64,000 nucleotides of DNA from Sphingopyxis macrogoltabida (GTDB lineage: Bacteria > Pseudomonadota > Alphaproteobacteria > Sphingomonadales > Sphingomonadaceae): assembly GCF_001307295.1 (NCBI RefSeq), contig NZ_CP012700.1, positions 4,219,001-4,283,000 of the forward strand. The letters are read 5' to 3'. Below the pieces are notes generated by a model, which had not been told where the DNA came from, did not search any database, and saw nothing but the letters and a program-made list of their open reading frames with translations. Below, piece after piece: positions 25,003 through 33,597 of the stretch (within the stretch, counting starts at the first letter, position 1; each line of letters opens with the position of its first letter). The translations under genes were made by a program, and so were the position numbers.

Positions 25003-26673
25003 CCTGCATTCCCCAAGTGGCGTGTCGTTTGAGGTGAAGATCGCATGTATCCGAGCGCTAGACAAGGATTTTCTGCCGCAAGCGGCACCTGCGGTCGCGC
25101 AGACTGCTGGATCTGGACGGATCAGACCGCGAAGCCGCTGTTTCCTTGCCCAGGGGCGGCGTTTTTCAGCGCAGCGGACAGATCTGTCCAGCCGCTTTCG
25201 TTCAGTTTGAGCGTGGATCGCGATCATGCGCATAGCGGTGGCGCTCGCAATCGGCGGATAGCGGCGAGGATGGCGCGTACCATCGTGCCGGTGACAGCGA
25301 CCTCGGCCAGCTGGAAGGTGATGGTGCGGGCGTGACGGACCACACGTGCCCCGATCTTGATCAGCTTCAGTTGCAGGCTGGTCAACGACCAGTCGGCCAT
25401 GGCCTCGGGCAGCTCGATGCAGCGCAAGAAGGTGGCCAGGTTGTACGCCAGGGCGTGCAGTTGCAGCCGCACCTCATTGTCGCGGAACTTCCGGCACGAC
25501 AGCCGCGTCCAGCGAAAGGCGTATTTGCCCTCTTTGATGTGCTGCTCGGCGGTGCCGCGCTGGTTGTAGAACCGCACCACCCAGTCCGGCTCCATCGGCA
25601 GGTTGGTGACGATGAAGCCGACACGCGGGAACAGTTCGCCCGGATGCCATTCGATCTTGGCGATCACCCGGCGTTCCTTGTCCCAGGACGCCGCCTGATA
25701 CTCGAATTCCTCGAAGAACCGCTTGACCTTGGTCAGTGACGGCCGCCCGACAGGGCGCGTTAGCCGATGCGCGATCTTGTCCTTGAGGACCGCGTTTGCG
25801 GGCAGCCGGATGGCGTAGAAGAACCGCGCTTCTTCCAATCGCTCATAGATCGCCGGGATCGCGTAGGCAGCATCGGCCCGGAAGAACCTGCCACCAAGGT
25901 CGCGCTCCGCGTAGCGCGCAATGACGGGGTCGAGAACATCACGCCAGCCATCGGCGCTGTGGACGTTGCCATGGCGCAGGGCGCAGCGTTCCAGCATCCC
26001 GAACTGGTTGAACAGAAAGTTGGGGTGATAGCAGCTACAGTCGAAATGGCCATTCCAGGCGGACCCTTCCTGGTCGCCATGGGTCGGGCTGACCGAGCTG
26101 TCCATGTCCAGAACGATGTACTTCAGCCCGTTCCGGTCATGGAGCCGGTCGATCCATTGCCCGTTCAGGTCGGCCAGCGCGGCACGGTTCCCGGCCAGAG
26201 CCAGCGTCTCGGTCTCGAACCGTCCCATCTGCGATGCCGAGGCCGCTTGTGCATCGACCGCTCTGCCGCCGACAACTTGGCGCATGACCGGATCGCAGGC
26301 GAGACGGTAGGCGTCGTTGACATCCTCGTATCCGGCCAGCCGCCCAAAGACTGATTGCCGGAACAGGCCGTCGAGCCGATGGACCGTGTTCTTGCCAGAG
26401 CGAGTATCGCGCAGCGCCGCTGACGCCAAATCGGACAACCCGAGCGCGTCATCAAGCTCGCGCATCACCAGAAGGCCGCCGTCGGAACTGAGCTGCGTGC
26501 CGCGAAATTCCAGCCGCACGCGAGGGTCGAAATCCACCCGATCTGCCCGTTGCAAGCCCGCACCCTCTGGGTGATCCATGAGACGCGCTCCTCGCAGCCT
26601 TCAACACCATGTTTTATATAGGAAATATAATGGTCAGGACAGCGAAATCAGCGCCTTACTTGGGAAATGTGGG
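25003..26673 (-). mobile_element. IS1380-family insertion sequence
   Basis: 1671 bp bounded by imperfect 16-bp inverted repeats: CCTGCATTCCCCAAGT at 25003-25018, and the complement of 26658-26673, which reads CCCACATTTCCCAAGT; 13 of 16 match. The length and single transposase gene fit the family. It forms the right part of a larger transposed unit. Confidence 0.75.
25224..26579 (-). CDS. IS1380 family transposase
   Basis: A 451-residue DDE transposase. The family N-terminus (LEFRGTQLSSDGGLLVMRELDDALGL), the first acidic residue in IVLDMDSSVSPTHGDQEGS, a second in FFRADAAYA and the late RGTAEQHIKEGKYAF with the catalytic glutamate are all present. It is intact. It transposes the IS and, by the flanking evidence, probably also the adjacent 3.5 kb. 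Confidence 0.93.
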   Translation of the reverse strand: MDHPEGAGLQRADRVDFDPRVRLEFRGTQLSSDGGLLVMRELDDALGLSDLASAALRDTRSGKNTVHRLDGLFRQSVFGRLAGYEDVNDAYRLACDPVMRQVVGGRAVDAQAASASQMGRFETETLALAGNRAALADLNGQWIDRLHDRNGLKYIVLDMDSSVSPTHGDQEGSAWNGHFDCSCYHPNFLFNQFGMLERCALRHGNVHSADGWRDVLDPVIARYAERDLGGRFFRADAAYAIPAIYERLEEARFFYAIRLPANAVLKDKIAHRLTRPVGRPSLTKVKRFFEEFEYQAASWDKERRVIAKIEWHPGELFPRVGFIVTNLPMEPDWVVRFYNQRGTAEQHIKEGKYAFRWTRLSCRKFRDNEVRLQLHALAYNLATFLRCIELPEAMADWSLTSLQLKLIKIGARVVRHARTITFQLAEVAVTGTMVRAILAAIRRLRAPPLCA

Positions 26674-26678
26674 CTCAA
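26674..26678. repeat. Right copy of 5-bp target duplication CTCAA
   Basis: The repeat of 21514-21518, directly after the IS1380 terminal inverted repeat. Confidence 0.75.
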
Positions 26679-27026
26679 ATGATGGTGACTGAAGTAAGAG
26701 TGATATCTGCCTTGAATTGGTTCGCCGACAGCACTGGCACAAAACTCGAGCAAATCGAGGATCACCGGCGTATCAGGCGCTTCGTTCACAGAAAGCGGCC
26801 ACTCGACCCACGGCACTTCAGCGCTGAGCACCCGGCTGAAGGCCTGTACATCGCATCCGCACGGACTGTTCCCGTCGGGGCATTGTTCTGGAAAGCGAAA
26901 GCCAAACGAGCCATCGCCAATCCTCGTCTGGATCAAGCTGAAAAGGCCCGCCCACAGGCGCTCGTCAATGACATCGATTGTTGCAGGACGTGCCCCGTAC
27001 TCACGATCCGTAAAATAGGTCGTCAC
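26674..27026 (-). pseudogene. Third AbiE-linked gene, N-terminal fragment (split by insertion)
   Basis: A GTG start at 27026 with GAGGGGG upstream begins 12 bp after the AbiEii stop. It encodes about 118 residues (TTYFTDREYGARP..., a cysteine-bearing CPDGNSPCGC segment, ...HHHL) before the IS1380 border. The rest of the protein lies at 20985-21518. The whole protein would be about 295 residues. It resembles AbiJ-type abortive-infection proteins, judged by eye only. Confidence 0.75.
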
Positions 27027-27037
27027 CTTTTTCCCCC

Positions 27038-28054
27038 TCACTTCACAGAGCGGTTCACTCGATCGGCAATGTCTGCGCATCGCTCGATCAGAACCTCGAA
27101 CGACTCCGCGTCCTCAAGCAATAGCCCGTCCTCAATCATTTGCGCATAATCGGAGGCGAGTGCCGTGCGCGCTTCGCCGCCCGGCACGAGCTGCAACAAT
27201 CCATTTACAGCAGCCTCATAGTCGACGGACGCGCCATCAGCCGCTTTCTCGGCGAAAAACATACTCTTATGTCTGGCCACTGCTTGGGCAAGATCTCGAT
27301 CCGCCGATGCTGCCGCCGCAATCCCGGAACCATCCAAACGGACGATGTCATGCCAATGGCGTGCAAAGCGCTCCCCGCGAAGCCGCTCCTGTAAGCAGAA
27401 GACATGGATCGCGGTCGCTTTCTCCCAGAACGTTCGCTCGGCATGCATCACCCGCGGTGTCGCTGTCGGAAATGTCACACCGTCAACCAGACCGGCTGCA
27501 TCGCAGATCACATCGCGCAGGCTGGCCGGTTCGCCCGTCGAGCGAGCTCCGCATTCCAACATGACGCTGGGCGCGACATAACCGGAACCGGCGGAGGTCG
27601 CCTCATAGTCGATGAAGAGCTTTTCTCCCTCGACCCGCGTCACAGCCGAAACACCCTGCGCGCCAATGACGTCGGCGATCAATGGCTGCACTGTAGCTGA
27701 AATCCATTCCGGCAGCCGGTGGCGCACTGCTTTGGACCAGCGCCTTTCTTCGCTACGTGTTGTCGGCAGGCCCTCACCATTATCGCCGACCAGATCAGGC
27801 GCTATTGCCCGGATGTCATAGGTCAGATCGACATCTTCCGAGAAGCGCTGGATGATGCCATAGGCCTTTGAAAGCGAGGTTCCACCCTTGAAGGCAAGAT
27901 GGTCGCCGAAGGCAGAACCGAAAATTGTCTGAAGCGCCCAGACGACCCAGACATCCTTTTCAAGCAGATGGGCGGGCCGTCCCGAGCGATCGGCGGCTAC
28001 GCCTAATGCGTCGCGACGATCCTGGGCTGTCAAAGACAAAAAGGGCTCAGCCAT
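27038..28054 (-). CDS. abiEii: AbiEii/AbiGii-family nucleotidyltransferase toxin
   Basis: A 338-residue protein with the AbiEii core: FKGGTSLSKAYGIIQRFSEDVDL holds the GG-T/S and D-x-D nucleotidyltransferase motifs, and FWEKATAIHVFC with RHWHDIVRL follows. Type IV AbiE toxins transfer nucleotides to tRNA or GTP-related targets and stop growth on phage infection. It overlaps the antitoxin gene by 8 bp. Confidence 0.93.
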   Translation of the reverse strand: MAEPFLSLTAQDRRDALGVAADRSGRPAHLLEKDVWVVWALQTIFGSAFGDHLAFKGGTSLSKAYGIIQRFSEDVDLTYDIRAIAPDLVGDNGEGLPTTRSEERRWSKAVRHRLPEWISATVQPLIADVIGAQGVSAVTRVEGEKLFIDYEATSAGSGYVAPSVMLECGARSTGEPASLRDVICDAAGLVDGVTFPTATPRVMHAERTFWEKATAIHVFCLQERLRGERFARHWHDIVRLDGSGIAAAASADRDLAQAVARHKSMFFAEKAADGASVDYEAAVNGLLQLVPGGEARTALASDYAQMIEDGLLLEDAESFEVLIERCADIADRVNRSVK

Positions 28055-28640
28055 GAGCAGCCTTGCTGACGCTTCGAGCCAGCCATGTCGGAAACTGAGG
28101 TGCAGCCGTCACCAATTCGCCAAACGCTGTTGGGGGCAATTTTCCTTTCAGGGTCTTAAGCGCCGTTTCTGCCTTCTCAGGGCCGAGCCAGGCCAAAGCG
28201 CGAACCGCTTGTCCTGCCGGTCGATCGGCCAGAGCGAGCTGCCAGCGCGGTGCATGCCGCAACTCCACAAGCTGCTTGCCCAGGGTCATGGTGCGGCTAC
28301 GACCTGATGTCAGATAGACGGAGCGAACCGGGACCTGCGTCGTCAGCCCGAGCGCGTTTGCCGCAGCCGCGCCATTCGGTACGATAATCTCACCTCGTTG
28401 TGCCGCCAGAGCCTCGACCGCCTGCTCTACCGAAGGAGCGCGCGTGCCAAACCGACTCTTGATGGGGTGCAGATAAACGCCTCGTCCGGCGCGGATCAGT
28501 TGTCCGCGTACGGCAAGACGCGACAAGGCTTGATCCACCCCCGCGCGGTTGCCGAGATGGAGCAGGCTCTTCGCGGCCAGCGGCGTTCCTTCCGGAAGTC
28601 CCTCGGCATAGGCCAGTATCTGTTCGGTCAAATGTTGCAC
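28047..28640 (-). CDS. abiEi: AbiEi-type antitoxin / transcriptional regulator (DUF6088)
   Basis: A 197-residue protein. An N-terminal winged-helix region (LGNRAGVDQALSRLAVRGQLIRAGRGVYLHP) is followed by the antitoxin domain with PNGAAAANALGLTTQVP and VELRHAPRW. It blocks the AbiEii toxin and represses its own promoter. A perfect 10-bp inverted repeat lies 11-40 bp upstream of the start. Confidence 0.9.
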   Translation of the reverse strand: MQHLTEQILAYAEGLPEGTPLAAKSLLHLGNRAGVDQALSRLAVRGQLIRAGRGVYLHPIKSRFGTRAPSVEQAVEALAAQRGEIIVPNGAAAANALGLTTQVPVRSVYLTSGRSRTMTLGKQLVELRHAPRWQLALADRPAGQAVRALAWLGPEKAETALKTLKGKLPPTAFGELVTAAPQFPTWLARSVSKAAHG

Positions 28641-28650
28641 AGCAAAACTC

Positions 28651-28680
28651 CTGTCAGAAAGATAGGCAGTTTTCTGACAG
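28651..28680. promoter_or_regulatory. AbiEi operator (inverted repeat)
   Basis: CTGTCAGAAA (28651-28660) and TTTCTGACAG (28671-28680) are perfect inverted arms with a 10-bp spacer, one helical turn apart centre to centre per arm. The site lies directly upstream of abiEi, as for known AbiEi autoregulation. Confidence 0.75.
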
Positions 28681-28791
28681 TTTTCAATATGGAGTGTCCG
28701 ACAAGGGAAACCTTGAGGGGAAAGCCTTCCCCTGCGGACGAGCCAATGTCTCGGCCGACCCCTTCTGCGGGGAGACCCCGCAACGCCCCCT

Positions 28792-28867
28792 TCAGAGTGA
28801 GAGTGCGGACGGATTTTCCGTGACGGGTTGATGGCTGGAGGAGAGGCTTCCGGCGCCCGTCGCGGAG
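28792..28867 (+). promoter_or_regulatory. Repeated ICE leader, copy A (upstream of ardC)
   Basis: It starts TCAGAG, continues GAGTGCGG and TCCGTGACGGGTTGA, and closes with CCCGTC before GGAG and the start codon. GACGGG (28822-28827) can pair with CCCGTC (28856-28861) around a 28-nt loop. Copies B and C share order, spacing and most bases. Confidence 0.7.
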
Positions 28868-28876
28868 ATCATCCCG

Positions 28877-29845
28877 ATGGCCAGACAGGGTCGTAACCTC
28901 GCGGAAGGTGGCGCGCGCAGCAACCTTTACGACGACATCACCAACAAGATCATCGCCGAGCTGGAGCAAGGGCGGTTGCCATGGGTCCAGCCTTGGGGTG
29001 CGTCGCCTGATACCGCCCCGCTGGGCCTGCCGAGAAATGCTTCAACCGGCCGGTCCTATTCTGGTATCAATATTCTCATCCTCTGGGGCGCTGTCATCCA
29101 GCACGGCTTCCCTGGTCAGGCGTGGCTGACTTTCCGCCAGGCGCTTTCGCTCGGCGGAAATGTCAGGAAGGGCGAACGTGGCACCACCGTCGTTTATGCA
29201 GATCGTTTCACCCCCGAGGACGAGAAACGCCGTGCCCGCGAGACGGGTGAAGATGCGCATGCCATACCGTTTCTGAAGCGGTTCACAGTCTTCAATGCCG
29301 CACAATGCGATGGTCTGCCCGATGACATCACGGCAGTCGCGGCGCCACCGCCGCCGGGCCTGATCGAACCTCGGGTCGAGGCGCTGATCCATGCCACCGG
29401 CATCGACTTCCGCATTGGCGGCGATCGCGCCTTCTACATGCCCTCGCTCGACTATGTGCAGGTGCCGCCTCCGCAAGCCTATTTCGAGCCGATCAACTGG
29501 CACAGAACGGCCCTGCACGAGCTGGGTCACGCCAGCGGCCATCATAGCCGTCTCAACCGCGATCTGACCGGCTCGTTCGGCTCGAAGAAATACGCCTTCG
29601 AGGAAATGATTGCCGAGCAAACCGCGGCTTTCAGCTGCGCCGCGCTCGGGATCGTGCCGACCGTGCGCCATGCCGACTATATCGGGTCGTGGCTGGAGGT
29701 CATGCGCGAGGACTCCCGCGCCATTGTTCGCGCAGCCTCGCAGGCCAGCAAGGCCGCGGACTGGCTACTGTCGCATCTGCCGGCCGAGAACGCCGGGGAG
29801 CCGGATGCCAGCGTAACCGAAACCGATCGGAGGGCTGCGGCATGA
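28877..29845 (+). CDS. ardC: ArdC-type zincin-like metallopeptidase (antirestriction)
   Basis: A 322-residue protein. The N-terminal ssDNA-binding domain (DUF1738: LYDDITNKIIAELEQGRLPWVQPW) is followed by a zincin domain with HELGH and the downstream EEMIAEQTAAFSC helix. ArdC homologues bind single-stranded DNA and protect incoming conjugative DNA from restriction. It is the first gene of the ICE backbone here, read rightward after a repeated leader, and overlaps the DUF2958 gene by 4 bp. Confidence 0.92.
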   Translation: MARQGRNLAEGGARSNLYDDITNKIIAELEQGRLPWVQPWGASPDTAPLGLPRNASTGRSYSGINILILWGAVIQHGFPGQAWLTFRQALSLGGNVRKGERGTTVVYADRFTPEDEKRRARETGEDAHAIPFLKRFTVFNAAQCDGLPDDITAVAAPPPPGLIEPRVEALIHATGIDFRIGGDRAFYMPSLDYVQVPPPQAYFEPINWHRTALHELGHASGHHSRLNRDLTGSFGSKKYAFEEMIAEQTAAFSCAALGIVPTVRHADYIGSWLEVMREDSRAIVRAASQASKAADWLLSHLPAENAGEPDASVTETDRRAAA

Positions 29846-30237
29846 TCCTCCTGACCGGCACACAGCGCGACCGCCTGCTGGCCAATGGTCGTCAGCGCGA
29901 TCAGGATCACATTCCGGTCGTGAAGTTCTTCAACCCCCTCGGCGCGGGCGTCTGGCTCGCCACCGAACTGGATGAGGATGGCGACATCATGTTCGGCCTT
30001 GCCGATCTCGGTTATCCCGAACTGGGCTCGTGGAGCCTGAGCGAGATGCAGTCAGTCCGGCTGCCCTTCGGCATGGGCATCGAGCGCGATCTGCTGTTCA
30101 CCGGCGATTTCTCGATCTCGGTCTGGGCTGAGGCCGCCCGCGAGACCGGCAGCATCCGCGCCGCTGAACGTCTGCTCTACCGCGTCGGTGCGAGCTTTTC
30201 CCGTACATCCGCCGATACAGAAAACCGGAGTGCCTGA
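29842..30237 (+). CDS. DUF2958 domain-containing protein
   Basis: A 131-residue protein with ATGA overlap to ardC. The pattern PVVKFFNPLGAGVWLATELDEDGDIMFGLADLG is the DUF2958 signature. These small proteins commonly accompany ArdC on conjugative elements. The biochemical role is unknown. Confidence 0.88.
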   Translation: MILLTGTQRDRLLANGRQRDQDHIPVVKFFNPLGAGVWLATELDEDGDIMFGLADLGYPELGSWSLSEMQSVRLPFGMGIERDLLFTGDFSISVWAEAARETGSIRAAERLLYRVGASFSRTSADTENRSA

Positions 30238-30275
30238 TTTCCGGGTTTCAGGTTCTGCGGCTGGCGTCGCTCTCT

Positions 30276-30353
30276 TCAGAGGAAGAGGGCGGCGCTTCGC
30301 TTCGTGACGGGCTGATAGCCGGAGAGAGAGGCTCACCGGCGTCCGTCATGGAG
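30276..30353 (+). promoter_or_regulatory. Repeated ICE leader, copy B (upstream of parB)
   Basis: TCAGAG, AAGAGGGCGG, TTCGTGACGGGCTGA, GGAGAGAGAGGCTCACCGGCG and CCGTCATGGAG occur in the same order as copies A and C. GACGGG (30306-30311) can pair with TCCGTC (30342-30347) including one G-U pair. The parB ATG is 8 bp after the GGAG. Confidence 0.72.
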
Positions 30354-30361
30354 TCACTGAC

Positions 30362-32500
30362 ATGGCCACTGCCGTTCAGAAGATCACCCTGTCGTCCTCA
30401 CGCGACATTCCTTTCAACAAGCTGGTCCTCAGCCAGTTCAACGTCCGGCGTGTCAAGGCCGGCATCTCTGTTGAGGAACTGGCCGAATCCATCGCCCGTC
30501 GCGGCCTGATCCAGTCCCTGCATGTCCGCCCGGTCGTGGATGCCGAGGGCAAGGAAACCGGCATATTCGAGGTGCCCGCCGGCGGTCGCCGTTTCCGGGC
30601 ACTGGAATTGCTGGTCAAGCAAAAGCGTCTCGCCAAAATCGCACCGGTCCCCTGCGTTGTGTCGGAAGCCAGCGCCGATGTGCTGATCGACGAGGTTTCA
30701 CTCGCCGAGAACATCGAGCGCGCACCGCTTCATCCGCTCGACCAGTTCCGCGCCTTCCAGGCCATGCGCGAAAAGGGCATGACCGAGGAAGCCATCGCCG
30801 CCGCCTTCTTCGTGGACGCCAAGGTGGTCAAGCAGCGCCTGCGTCTGGTTTCTGTCTCACCGGCATTGCTCGACGTCTATGCCGAGGACGGCATGACGCT
30901 GGAGCAGCTCATGGCCTTCAGCGTCAGCTCTGACCATGCGCGGCAGGAGCAGGTCTGGGACGCGATCAAGGATGGCTGGCAGAAAGAACCCTACCACATC
31001 CGCCGCCTGCTGACCGAAACCACGGTCCGCGCCGCCGACAAGCGGGCGGTTTTTGTTGGCATTGCCGCCTATGAGGAAGCCGGCGGCTGCGTCTTGCGCG
31101 ATCTCTTCCAGCAGGACGATGGTGGCTGGCTGCAAGATCCGGTGCTGCTCGATCGGCTGGTGGGCGAAAAGCTGAAGGCCGAAGCCGAAGCCATCGCTGC
31201 CGAGGGCTGGAAGTGGATCGAGGTCGCCATCACGTTTCCCTATGGACACGACCATGGACTGCGGCAACTTGTCGGCACTACCGTCGACCTGACCGAGGAA
31301 GAGCGCACAACGCGCGAGACGCTGCGCGACGAATATGACCGGCTTGAAGCCGAATATGGCGAGGCTGAAGAGCTGCCTGACGAGATCGACGCCCGCCTCG
31401 GTGAGATCGAAAAGGCGCTGGAAACCTTCGAGCGCCGCCCGATGACCTTCGACCCCGATCAAATCGGCATGGCTGGCGTCTTCGTCAGTATCGACTCCGA
31501 TGGCTCCCTGCTGGTCGAACGCGGCTATGTTCGCGCCGAGGATGAAACGCCTGCGGAACCGGAGGCTGAGATCATTGACCCGGAAACCGGCGAGGTGATC
31601 CAGCGGGCAGAACCGGAGGAAGGCCGCATGCGTGCAGTCATCACACTGGGCGGCCAGTCTGTCGAAACTGAGGAGGAAGACGAGGCAGACACCATCAAGC
31701 CGCTGCCCGATCGCCTGGTCAGCGAGCTGACCGCCCATCGCACGCTGGCACTGCGGGATGCGGTGGCCGTGAACCCGCAGGTCGCCATGACGGCACTGCT
31801 GCACCGGCTGGTCATGGATTGCTTCATGCCGCATTCCAGTCGCGGGTGCCTGGAAGCACAGGTCCGCGAGGTGCACCTGCCCGCACAGACCGAGGATCTG
31901 CGCGACAGCGCGTCCGCCAAGTCGATCGCAGACCGGCACGAACGCTGGGGCGATCATGTCCCGGCAGACGATGCCGCCCTCTGGGATTGGCTGACCGATC
32001 TTGATGACGGTCCGCGCATGGACCTGCTCGCCCATTGCGTCAGCTTCGGTATCAACGCGCTCTATGAGAAGCCTAACCCCTACAGCGGCATGGGCGTCAG
32101 CCAGCACGGGTTGGACATCCGCCTGTCGCAGGCTGACCGGCTGGCCCGTTCGACCGGCCTCGATATGGTGGCTGTGGGCTGGCGACCCACAGTCGGCAAT
32201 TATCTCGGCCGAGTGACCAAGCCGCGCATTCTCGAAGCCGTGCGTGAGGGGGCTGGAGACCGGGCCGCCGATCTGATCGGGCATCTCAAGAAGGGCGACA
32301 TGGCGAAGGAGGCCGAACGCCTGCTGGCCGAGACCGGCTGGCTGCCCGAGCCGCTGCGCATGGTGGACGACGGTATCGAAGTCGATCCGGCATCGGGCGC
32401 TGCGGCGGAAGCCGACGATCTGCCCGATTTCCTTTCCGGCGATGGCGAGGACGACCCGGCTGACGACGAGGAAGAACTGCATATGGTCGCTGCTGAATAG
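30362..32500 (+). CDS. parB: ParB/RepB/Spo0J-family partition protein, large ICE type
   Basis: A 712-residue protein. The ParB/Srx-like domain lies at about residues 15-130 (SQFNVRR, EVPAGGRRFRALELL, LAENIERAPLHPLDQF) and an HTH at about 135-165. A long C-terminal extension is rich in Asp/Glu (about 330-440 and 690-712). Classic ParB proteins are near 300 residues; the extended form is common on ICEs and may have roles beyond partition. ParA is not adjacent but lies 21 kb away with RepA. Confidence 0.88.
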   Translation: MATAVQKITLSSSRDIPFNKLVLSQFNVRRVKAGISVEELAESIARRGLIQSLHVRPVVDAEGKETGIFEVPAGGRRFRALELLVKQKRLAKIAPVPCVVSEASADVLIDEVSLAENIERAPLHPLDQFRAFQAMREKGMTEEAIAAAFFVDAKVVKQRLRLVSVSPALLDVYAEDGMTLEQLMAFSVSSDHARQEQVWDAIKDGWQKEPYHIRRLLTETTVRAADKRAVFVGIAAYEEAGGCVLRDLFQQDDGGWLQDPVLLDRLVGEKLKAEAEAIAAEGWKWIEVAITFPYGHDHGLRQLVGTTVDLTEEERTTRETLRDEYDRLEAEYGEAEELPDEIDARLGEIEKALETFERRPMTFDPDQIGMAGVFVSIDSDGSLLVERGYVRAEDETPAEPEAEIIDPETGEVIQRAEPEEGRMRAVITLGGQSVETEEEDEADTIKPLPDRLVSELTAHRTLALRDAVAVNPQVAMTALLHRLVMDCFMPHSSRGCLEAQVREVHLPAQTEDLRDSASAKSIADRHERWGDHVPADDAALWDWLTDLDDGPRMDLLAHCVSFGINALYEKPNPYSGMGVSQHGLDIRLSQADRLARSTGLDMVAVGWRPTVGNYLGRVTKPRILEAVREGAGDRAADLIGHLKKGDMAKEAERLLAETGWLPEPLRMVDDGIEVDPASGAAAEADDLPDFLSGDGEDDPADDEEELHMVAAE

Positions 32501-32556
32501 CACACATGCGGGGCGGCTTCGGTCGCCCCGTTGACCACCCTCCGTTTCCGCAACTT

Positions 32557-32582
32557 GCCCGGTCCTCGTGATCGGGCTTTTT
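32557..32582 (+). terminator. Rho-independent terminator after parB
   Basis: The stem GCCCG (32557-32561) and CGGGC (32573-32577) is followed by TTTTT. A second GC-rich hairpin (32509-32530) without a T-run lies just after the parB stop. Confidence 0.7.
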
Positions 32583-32596
32583 CTTTGGAGATTTCC

Positions 32597-32902
32597 ATGT
32601 CTGCCAACATCGGCATCGATCAGATTTTTCGGGAGGACCGTGAACATCCCCCGTCGGATCGCACCTTACCGTGGATCGAAACCCGCGATGGAATCACTGT
32701 TGTCGTTGAGCCAAAGCCTCACTGGGCCGAAGACATGCGGGTGTTCCGGCTCGATGCCCGTGAGTATTGCCGCTACGCCGAGTGGACCGCTCATGGTGCT
32801 CGTGCCCGTTTCTTCGGTCATATCGATACCTCGGGCGATGATCTGATAATGAAGGCGCGCGCGATGATCGCCCGAGAACTTGCCGATGGGCTTTGGAGCT
32901 GA
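32597..32902 (+). CDS. Hypothetical ICE protein
   Basis: A 101-residue protein with GGAG upstream of the ATG at 32597. The centre reads RDGITVVVEPKPHWAEDMRVFRLDAREYCRYAEWTAHGARARFFGHI, a soluble alpha/beta-looking protein without signal peptide. I do not recognise a family. It follows the parB terminator, so it has its own or read-through promoter. Confidence 0.65.
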   Translation: MSANIGIDQIFREDREHPPSDRTLPWIETRDGITVVVEPKPHWAEDMRVFRLDAREYCRYAEWTAHGARARFFGHIDTSGDDLIMKARAMIARELADGLWS

Positions 32903-33323
32903 AGACCCAATCGCAGGGCGTCTGGCCGTGAGGATGGGAGGTCTGCACCGGACGGGTCCAATCCGGCTTCACCATGCAATCCGCCATTCCCATCAGGACA
33001 AGCCGCATGGGTGCCGTCTCTGGCCTGAAGGGAACATGATCCTGAAGCCAGCATGGCGGCAAGGCTGGCGCGGCAGAGCATCTGCGACGGGTATCCGGCA
33101 TTCTGTCAGATGCGAAAAACCACCCCCGCTTCCATTCGCAAACCTTGGTCTGATCCGTCTCTTTAGCATTCAACCCATGAAGGGTCGGCTTACGCGCGCG
33201 TGCCGCCCTCGGGTTTCGGGAAGAGTCCGAACGCCCTCGGGTGATTGCAGATCCGGTCAGACACTTCGGGCGCCTGTCGCGCGGGGGATGGTCCCCCGCC
33301 TCCAAAGACAGGAGCCGGAACCC
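32903..33323. other. Gene-free leader region
   Basis: 421 bp without a supported gene. It holds a duplicated GCCCTCGGGT word (about 33206 and 33230) and a perfect hairpin GCGGGGGA-TGG-TCCCCCGC at 33281-33299 upstream of the small gene at 33324. The hairpin lacks a T-run, so it is not a standard terminator. Confidence 0.45.
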
Positions 33324-33488
33324 ATGTCCTATGCAGATGCCACCGCCTTCGCCGCCAGCCTCGCCACCACGCTGATGGTTTCGATCGTTGTGTTCCAGGC
33401 CGGGGACGGCACCCATGCCGCTTGCCCCGCCGCCGAGTTCGACGGCGACGACGACATGGTGAAGCTGGAGCTGGACCCGTGGGAGTAA
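33324..33488 (+). CDS. Small hypothetical ICE protein
   Basis: 54 residues with GGAG 9 bp upstream of the ATG. A hydrophobic stretch (about 8-26, FAASLATTLMVSIVVFQAG) is followed by an acidic tail (FDGDDDMVKLELDPWE). It could be a small membrane protein. No family recognised. A GC-rich hairpin follows its stop. Confidence 0.55.
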   Translation: MSYADATAFAASLATTLMVSIVVFQAGDGTHAACPAAEFDGDDDMVKLELDPWE

Positions 33489-33597
33489 GGCGCGAAAGCG
33501 CCTCATCCTCGACGGCCCGAGCGCGGCAGCCCGCGCTTCGGGCCTTCAGCTTTGCGATGGTTGCCCATCGCCAGCAGCGGAACCGGGGCGCACCCGG

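Larger units (their letters stand above)
21519..26673. mobile_element. IS1380-driven transposition unit (5.15 kb) carrying TA, resolvase and SDR
   Basis: The right border is the inverted repeat of an IS1380-family element at the transposase 5' side. The left border begins CCTGAAAAAACCGG, which shares CCTG and several further positions with the IS inner repeat at 25003. CTCAA flanks the whole 5155 bp. IS1380-family elements such as ISEcp1 are known to mobilise neighbouring DNA by using a poor substitute for their distal repeat, with 5-bp duplications. This fits that model. Confidence 0.65.

Noticed and set aside
24910..25233. Possible small minus-strand gene at the IS1380 left end
   Set aside because: It crosses the mapped IS inverted repeat at 25003 and has no conserved features.
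27026..27080. Longer start (27080) for the third AbiE-linked gene
   Set aside because: It would overlap the AbiEii end, while GTG 27026 has a strong ribosome site 12 bp after the AbiEii stop.
30857..32647. 596-codon minus-strand frame opposite parB
   Set aside because: Shadow frame; parB has clear domain motifs and a leader, while this frame has none.
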